Assembly (NCBI RefSeq): GCF_029625315.1
Contig: NZ_CP121110.1
Location: forward strand, 4,306,501 to 4,370,500
DNA from: Flavobacterium ginsengisoli
Lineage (GTDB): Bacteria > Bacteroidota > Bacteroidia > Flavobacteriales > Flavobacteriaceae
Length of the DNA: 64,000 nt
Direction: 5' to 3'
The notes beneath the pieces were generated by a model. That model was not told where the DNA came from, did no database searches, and was given only the letters and a program-made list of their open reading frames with translations. The position numbers were made by a program, and so were the translations under genes. Below, in pieces: positions 59,544 to 64,000 of the stretch; position 1 is the first letter of the stretch; every line of letters starts with the position of its first letter.

Positions 59544-59667
59544 AAATTCCAAATTCCAACCCTTTTTGGGAATATTCAAAATAAAAATTCCAAATTCCAA
59601 GTTTTCTATAGCATTGGAATTTGGAATTTCATTTTTTTAAGTATTTCAGTTTTGGAATTTGGAATTT
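59544..59667. repeat. nested TTGGAATTT inverted repeats after recQ
   Basis: AAATTCCAAATTCCAA occurs at 59544-59559 and 59585-59600, and its inverse TTGGAATTTGGAATTT at 59614-59629 and 59652-59667. The inner pair forms a perfect 16-bp stem with a 13-base loop followed by T7 (59632-59638), suitable for terminating recQ and, from the other side, the small minus-strand gene at 59682. A further TTGGAATTTT lies at 59674. The family looks like a Flavobacterium intergenic repeat. Confidence 0.7.
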
Positions 59668-59681
59668 AAAATATTGGAATT

Positions 59682-59922
59682 TTATTCAGTATATAATTCC
59701 CCACGATGCGGTTTCAAAGCATCTCTTACCTGAATCATATTCTCATCGGTTACGACCATAAATGCTATGGCGTACATTTCGTCTATGATTTTAAATCCAG
59801 TAATATTTAAAGGCAGACTTTTCTATTGTAATATATTCTTTAAGATGAATTTCGTGATGTTCTGCAGTTTTAGCAGAAGCTGGCCCACGGAAATCCCAGA
59901 TTAGTTTTATTTTTCGTGACAT
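59682..59922 (-). CDS. small conserved-looking protein, one apparent frameshift
   Basis: A 79-residue protein becomes visible on the minus strand once one extra base near 59817 is removed (GCAGAC read as GCAGC). It begins MSRKIKLIWDFRGPASAKTA, continues EHHEIHLKEYI, and after the correction reads LPLNITGFKIIDEMYAIAFM and ends KPHRGELYTE. No signal peptide or membrane segment. Codon use and a clean stop support a real gene; I do not recognise the family. The 60 bases downstream carry the TTGGAATTT repeats. Confidence 0.6.
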
Positions 59923-59930
59923 TTTATTTA

Positions 59931-60150
59931 AAGGTGCAAAGGTTCAGAGTAGCAAAGGTACAAAGTCTTTCTCAAAGGTTCTAAGATTCTGAGGTGCTAA
60001 GGTTCTAAGTTTTTTTTTGTAGAGATATACTGCAGTGTGTCTAACTGCTCTTAAGAGAAATCTTTTTAATCCAAATAATCTGTGGCTAGAAATAAATTGC
60101 AAAGATTTTATGAAAAATAAATTAAGGATAAAATCTGCGTAAATCTGCGT
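59931..60150. repeat. intergenic short repeats upstream of the FAD dehydrogenase gene
   Basis: This gene-free stretch contains degenerate tandem copies of GCAAAGGTACAAAG / AAGGTTCTAAG-type sequence (about 59937-60010) and an exact direct repeat AAATCTGCGT at 60131-60140 and 60141-60150. No open frame of note is seen on either strand. Similar short repeats are common between Flavobacterium genes. Confidence 0.5.
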
Positions 60151-60189
60151 GAAAATTTAGAGTAAATATAAAATCTCATTTCAAAATAG

Positions 60190-60197
60190 TACTTTTG
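60190..60197 (+). promoter_or_regulatory. possible -7 promoter element of the FAD dehydrogenase gene
   Basis: TACTTTTG matches TAnnTTTG and is 47 bases before the ATG at 60245. No clear -33 TTG is seen 17-23 bases upstream. Confidence 0.4.
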
Positions 60198-60244
60198 CAT
60201 GTTCTTTTCATAGAAAGAAAAGCTAATAGAATAAATAAAACAAA

Positions 60245-61804
60245 ATGCCTAAAGAACTTTTACTTCAAGTTACACCCGAAATTGCCGCAAACGAATCATT
60301 GCTAAAAGATCATTTGTCTAAGCAGATTAAAGTTTCTGCTCAAGAAATTCAGCACGTTTCAATTTTAAAACGCTCTATTGACGCACGTCAGAAAGCGATT
60401 AAAATTAATTTGAAAGTTCTTATTTATTTAAAAGGCGAACCTTTTCAGGAAACTAAAATTGAGCTTCCTATATATAAGGACGTTTCGAATGCACAAGAAG
60501 TTATTGTTGTCGGTGCTGGTCCAGCTGGACTTTTTGCGGCATTGCAATTAATTGAATTAGGTTTAAAGCCAATTGTACTCGAAAGAGGAAAAGACGTTCG
60601 TGGCCGTCGCCGTGACTTAAAAGCGATAAATCGTGAACATATTGTAAACGAAGATTCGAATTATTGTTTTGGAGAAGGCGGAGCAGGAACATATTCTGAT
60701 GGAAAATTATATACTCGTTCTAAAAAGCGTGGCGATGTAACTAGAATTTTAGAACTTTTAGTTGCTTTTGGAGCTTCTGAAGATATTTTGGTAGAAGCGC
60801 ATCCGCATATCGGAACTAATAAACTTCCAAAAATTATTGAAGATATTCGAAATAAAATTAGGGAGTTTGGCGGTCAGGTTTTGTTTGAAACCCGTGTAAG
60901 CGATATTTTAGTAAAGAATAATGAAGTTGAAGGAATCGTAACGCAGAACGGAGATAAAATTCATGCCAATAAATTAATCTTAGCAACAGGACATTCGGCT
61001 CGCGATATTTTTGAATTATTAGACAAAAAGAAAATTTTAATAGAAGCAAAACCTTTTGCTTTAGGTGTTCGTGCAGAACATTCACAAGAATTAATAGATA
61101 GTATTCAATACAGTTGTGATTATCGTGGAGAACATTTGCCTCCAGCTCCGTATTCTATTGTAAAACAAGTTAACGGTCGCGGAATGTATTCGTTCTGTAT
61201 GTGTCCAGGTGGAGTAATTGCGCCATGTGCGACAAGTCCGGGAGAAGTGGTTACAAATGGTTGGTCACCATCTAAGCGAGATCAATCAACGGCAAATTCT
61301 GGAATTGTAGTCGAATTAAAATTGGAAGATTTTAAGCCTTTTGCAAAATTTGGTGCTTTGGCCGGAATGGAATTTCAAAAAAGCATCGAACAAAAAGCTT
61401 GGCATTTGGCAGGAGAAACCCAAAAAGTTCCAGCACAGCGAATGATTGATTTTACAAAAAGTAAAGTTTCGGCAGATATTCCGAAAACATCTTATGTTCC
61501 AGGAACCACTTCGGTTGAGTTAGGACAGGTTTTTCCTGGATTTTTAACTCAAATTATGCGTCAAGGTTTTCAGGATTTTGGAAAATCAATGCGCGGATAT
61601 TTAACTAACGAAGCAATTTTGCATGCGCCAGAAAGTAGAACTTCATCACCAGTTAGAATTCCGAGAGATCCGATGACTTTGGAGCATTTGCAAATCAAAG
61701 GTTTATATCCTTGTGGAGAAGGTGCAGGTTATGCAGGCGGAATTATTTCTGCGGCAATTGATGGCGAAAAATGTGCTTTAATGATTGCGGAATCCTTGAA
61801 ATAA
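60245..61804 (+). CDS. FAD-dependent dehydrogenase (COG2509-like)
   Basis: 519 residues, intact. An N-terminal domain of about 85 residues (ending IELPIYKDVSNAQEV) precedes the FAD-binding Rossmann motif VIVVGAGPAGLFAALQLIEL with ERG at the end of strand 2. Then CFGEGGAGTYSDGKLYTRSK, KLILATGHSARDIFELL, GMYSFCMCPGGVIAP and the C-terminal LYPCGEGAGYAGGIISAAID. This matches the uncharacterised COG2509 group of flavoproteins. Substrate unknown. Confidence 0.85.
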   Translation: MPKELLLQVTPEIAANESLLKDHLSKQIKVSAQEIQHVSILKRSIDARQKAIKINLKVLIYLKGEPFQETKIELPIYKDVSNAQEVIVVGAGPAGLFAALQLIELGLKPIVLERGKDVRGRRRDLKAINREHIVNEDSNYCFGEGGAGTYSDGKLYTRSKKRGDVTRILELLVAFGASEDILVEAHPHIGTNKLPKIIEDIRNKIREFGGQVLFETRVSDILVKNNEVEGIVTQNGDKIHANKLILATGHSARDIFELLDKKKILIEAKPFALGVRAEHSQELIDSIQYSCDYRGEHLPPAPYSIVKQVNGRGMYSFCMCPGGVIAPCATSPGEVVTNGWSPSKRDQSTANSGIVVELKLEDFKPFAKFGALAGMEFQKSIEQKAWHLAGETQKVPAQRMIDFTKSKVSADIPKTSYVPGTTSVELGQVFPGFLTQIMRQGFQDFGKSMRGYLTNEAILHAPESRTSSPVRIPRDPMTLEHLQIKGLYPCGEGAGYAGGIISAAIDGEKCALMIAESLK

Positions 61805-61878
61805 TTGACTTCAGGTTTTTTGGTCCAGTAAAGATTGTTATCTTAGTATTCTGATTTTAATAGAATATTCCCCCAAAG

Positions 61879-62581
61879 ATGACAATACAAGAAATCGAAA
61901 AAAAATACAGATTTGAATACCCTTTCTTATACAAACAGTTAGAGGCTGACGGCATGCTAGATGTTGGAGAATATGGTCCAAATTGGTATACAGATGTCTA
62001 TCCTACTTTAAAAGACAATCCGCCTTTGCTTTTACATTCTTATGATTTTGAATCGCTGAATTTAAAATCTGTTGCAGAAGAAATAGAAGAACTTCAAGAT
62101 CCAGAAGATTATCGAAATATAAATCCAGAATTTAAATTTATTCCGTTTGCTAAAAGTGGCGGTGGCGATCATTATTGTTTCTTTTTAAACGAAGAAAACA
62201 ATGGAGATGTGCCGATTGTTTTTGTTTGGCACGACTCTAATGAAGTTAATTATTTGGCAAAAAACCTTCAGGATTTTATTTTCAAAGTTTTATTGATTGA
62301 TATGTCGAAACAAGATGTCTATAATGAACTTACTGATGAGGAATTTAGAGACGATATAGAATCAGTATTTAAATCGCACAAAAAGTATCTGACTGAGCAG
62401 ACAAAACGCAATTCTATCAGCTATTTTAGAACGAGATATAATTGATTACGAAATACATGTTTCGCCAAAAATAGTTGAATCTGCTAGAGGATTATTAACA
62501 GATCATGAATTAGAATCGATTGTTAATGAAGTGATTCCTTTTGATAAAATGAATCAGAGTTTTAAATATTCTAACGATTAG
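61879..62581 (+). CDS. SMI1/KNR4-type protein, one apparent frameshift near the end
   Basis: 233 residues. The first 185 residues have the SMI1/KNR4 look: EIEKKYRFEYPFLYKQLEAD, FKFIPFAKSGGGDHYCFFLN and VPIVFVWHDSNEVNYLAKNL. As printed it stops at 62445, but the frame one base over continues SAILERDIIDYEIHVSPKI and ends FKYSND at 62581; removing one T near 62412 joins them. The exact corrected base is uncertain. Many SMI1/KNR4 proteins are immunity proteins for polymorphic toxins, but no toxin gene is present in the window. Confidence 0.68.
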
Positions 62582-62601
62582 TTTTAATACCAGTAATTGT
62601 A

Positions 62602-63675
62602 ATGAGCTTTTTCTCAAACATATTTGGACGCAATAGCGACCCAAAATCTATCATTTCTTTTGATGTTATTGATCCTATTTACTCCTATTTATATAATGAG
62701 CAGTCAAGTCTTGAATTTAAAGTAAAGGGAATTCAGGAAGATGTGATGGTGAATTTATTTTTCTTTCCAAGTTCATTTGATCATGAAGAAGGAAATGAAG
62801 AAATTAAAAAAGCAGGTTTCAATAATGCTTATGAAGTTTTGAATGAACTTTATAAAAAAATGAATATTTCGACTCTTTCTGATGAGCAGATTCAAGAAGG
62901 TTTAGAGTACGATTTTATACACATTCAATTTTATTCGGAGCCAACCCCAGAAGAAAAAAAGTTCTTTAAGCGTTCTATAAAAAACTTCGTGATCTTTTTC
63001 TGTCGCACGAATAGTTTAGAAATAAACGATTTTAAAATATTGTATTCAGGAAGACATTTCTTTGATTATACAAAAGGATTGCTGGAAAGCGAACTTTTAG
63101 ATGTAAATAATCCGAAGAATGAAAGTGAAGAAATCGGAATTAGAGATTTTAAATTGGTTTTGCAGGGAATCTGCCAATATTTAAATATTGAAATTCCTAA
63201 AACAGTAGAACTTTCTTCTCAAGAAAATTTAGTGCAAAATGAAGAAGCGACTGTAGAAACATTTAAAGAATTTCTACAATTAGTTTCTAGAGGAGAAATC
63301 GACGAAGAACTATTACAAAGTCAATCCCAAGAACTTTTTGATAAGAGAAATCAAAATGATGATGAATTTGATTATGATTTTGACTTTTTTGAAGGTATGA
63401 ATTCATGGCATAGCGACTGGAAATTTGATCCAGAAGATGCAGAATATTTTATTTCTGAAATGCTTGGTGAAGATTTCAGGTTTGATTATCCAGAAGAAAC
63501 CTATAGTCATGATTTGTTTCCATACATTCAATCTGAATTAGAAAAAAGGAATTTGGAATTAATGACGTATGAAACGTATGGCGATAGTTATTTGTTTTTT
63601 CTAGCCAATAAAAATGAAGTGAATAGGATTCTAGAATTGTCTGAATTGACAAAAATGGAAGTCGTTAAATTATGA
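62602..63675 (+). CDS. hypothetical protein with a DUF6630-like C-terminal domain
   Basis: 357 residues, acidic, no signal or membrane segment. The last 110 residues (SWHSDWKFDPEDAEYFISEM, EDFRFDYPEETYSHDLFPYI, GDSYLFFLANKNEV, ILELSELTKMEV) resemble the DUF6630 family. The N-terminal 200 residues are unassigned; a very acidic linker (QNDDEFDYDFDFFEG) separates them. It follows the SMI1/KNR4-type gene by 20 bases and may be cotranscribed with it. Function unknown. Confidence 0.6.
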   Translation: MSFFSNIFGRNSDPKSIISFDVIDPIYSYLYNEQSSLEFKVKGIQEDVMVNLFFFPSSFDHEEGNEEIKKAGFNNAYEVLNELYKKMNISTLSDEQIQEGLEYDFIHIQFYSEPTPEEKKFFKRSIKNFVIFFCRTNSLEINDFKILYSGRHFFDYTKGLLESELLDVNNPKNESEEIGIRDFKLVLQGICQYLNIEIPKTVELSSQENLVQNEEATVETFKEFLQLVSRGEIDEELLQSQSQELFDKRNQNDDEFDYDFDFFEGMNSWHSDWKFDPEDAEYFISEMLGEDFRFDYPEETYSHDLFPYIQSELEKRNLELMTYETYGDSYLFFLANKNEVNRILELSELTKMEVVKL

Positions 63676-63677
63676 TG

Positions 63678-63764
63678 TTTTGCCACGAATTACACCAATT
63701 CTCACGAATTAAATTTAAAACCAAAAATAAAAATTAGTGAAAATTGGTGTAATTCGTGGCAAAA
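63678..63764. terminator. 23-bp inverted repeat, bidirectional terminator
   Basis: Positions 63678-63700 and 63742-63764 are perfect 23-base inverse copies. The left arm starts TTTTGCCACGAATTACACC and the right arm ends GTAATTCGTGGCAAAA, with A8 after it on the plus strand. It lies exactly between two converging genes (stops at 63675 and 63769), so it probably terminates both. The CGAATTACACCAATT text resembles a widespread Flavobacterium palindromic repeat. Confidence 0.65.
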
Positions 63765-63768
63765 AAAA

Positions 63769-64000
63769 TTAAGGAATCAAAATAATTTTTCCAGTGCTTT
63801 TTCTGCTTTCTAGAAAATCGTGCGCTAATTTTCCTTCTGATAATTTAAAAGATGTTGGTTCTGAAAGTTTGATTTTTCCTTCGGTAATCCAACTAAATAA
63901 TTGAGTTGCTCTTTTAATTCTTTCTTCTTTAGAATTTAAATAACTCCATAAGTCACCTCCCGTTAAAGTTTTAGAACCATCCATTAGCATTCTTGGGTCT
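63769..64000 (-). CDS. zinc-type alcohol dehydrogenase-like quinone oxidoreductase, C-terminal part
   Basis: The last 77 codons of a gene that begins beyond the window. DPRMLMDGSKTLTGGDLWSY and TQLFSWITEGKIKL, then FLESRKSTGKIILIP at the end, match the C-terminus of NADPH:quinone reductases (medium-chain dehydrogenase family). The catalytic and cofactor-binding parts are outside the window, so only the family can be named. Confidence 0.78.
   Translation of the reverse strand, partial: DPRMLMDGSKTLTGGDLWSYLNSKEERIKRATQLFSWITEGKIKLSEPTSFKLSEGKLAHDFLESRKSTGKIILIP

Noticed and set aside
72..62581. Annotating the broken genes as pseudogenes
   Set aside because: Each is restored to family length by single-base changes, breaks also hit rmlA, tatC and a PorV/PorQ-family gene, and no gene has extra nonsense mutations or large deletions.
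1..64000. CRISPR arrays, tRNA or rRNA genes, insertion sequences, phage genes or riboswitches
   Set aside because: No regularly spaced repeats, transposase or integrase text, rRNA-like sequence or recognisable tRNA was seen on either strand.

Overview
The window looks like a Flavobacterium (Bacteroidota) chromosome. It is strongly AT-rich, promoters where visible have the Bacteroidota -7 element TAnnTTTG, intergenic spaces carry TTGGAATTT and CGTGGCAAAA palindromes, and it encodes a PorV/PorQ-family protein, a DUF4105 protein, CDP-diacylglycerol-serine phosphatidyltransferase, TatC, KpsF, LptB and RecQ of Bacteroidota type. No rRNA, tRNA, CRISPR array, insertion sequence or phage gene was seen.

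Positions 1-49950 form one surface-polysaccharide locus, all on the + strand, with most genes overlapping or a few bases apart. From left to right it holds: nonulosonic acid genes (KAS III-like enzyme, pseudaminate synthase) and a sialidase-like lipoprotein (72-3173); a Wzx flippase, glycosyltransferases and a Wzy-type polymerase (3380-9396); O-acetyltransferase, epimerase, WecA-like initiating transferase, cupin epimerase and PLP aminotransferase (9387-14668); rmlC, rmlD, rmlA and a WbpM-like dehydratase (14690-19086); an ABC-type polysaccharide exporter (19215-21294); a long run of glycosyltransferases (21279-31063); a second nonulosonic acid module with a CMP-sugar synthetase/HAD phosphatase fusion and an animal-type 9-phosphate synthase (31251-33286); acyl/acetyl-transfer genes including MBOAT plus two SGNH partners (34826-39205); another run of glycosyltransferases (39205-47148); and a ligase/polymerase and second initiating phosphoglycosyltransferase (47148-49950). 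Two initiating enzymes, two polymerase/ligase-type proteins and two export routes suggest that more than one glycan is built here.

Positions 49956-64000 are housekeeping: DUF4105 and PorV/PorQ-like proteins, pssA, a GH25 muramidase, a DUF5808 protein, lptB, an AhpD-like protein, tatC and kpsF (a tight minus-strand run), recQ, a FAD dehydrogenase, an SMI1/KNR4 protein, a DUF6630-like protein and the end of a quinone oxidoreductase.

The sequence carries about 31 apparent single-base indels in 24 genes, including housekeeping genes. Every affected gene is restored to full family length, a whole number of codons, by one-base corrections. Most are undercalled T, A or G runs, and five are an extra base inside GCWGC. 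I read these as uncorrected long-read sequencing errors, so the broken genes are annotated below as whole CDSs with the break located. Gene functions come from recognised motifs and family resemblance by eye; no database search was run.
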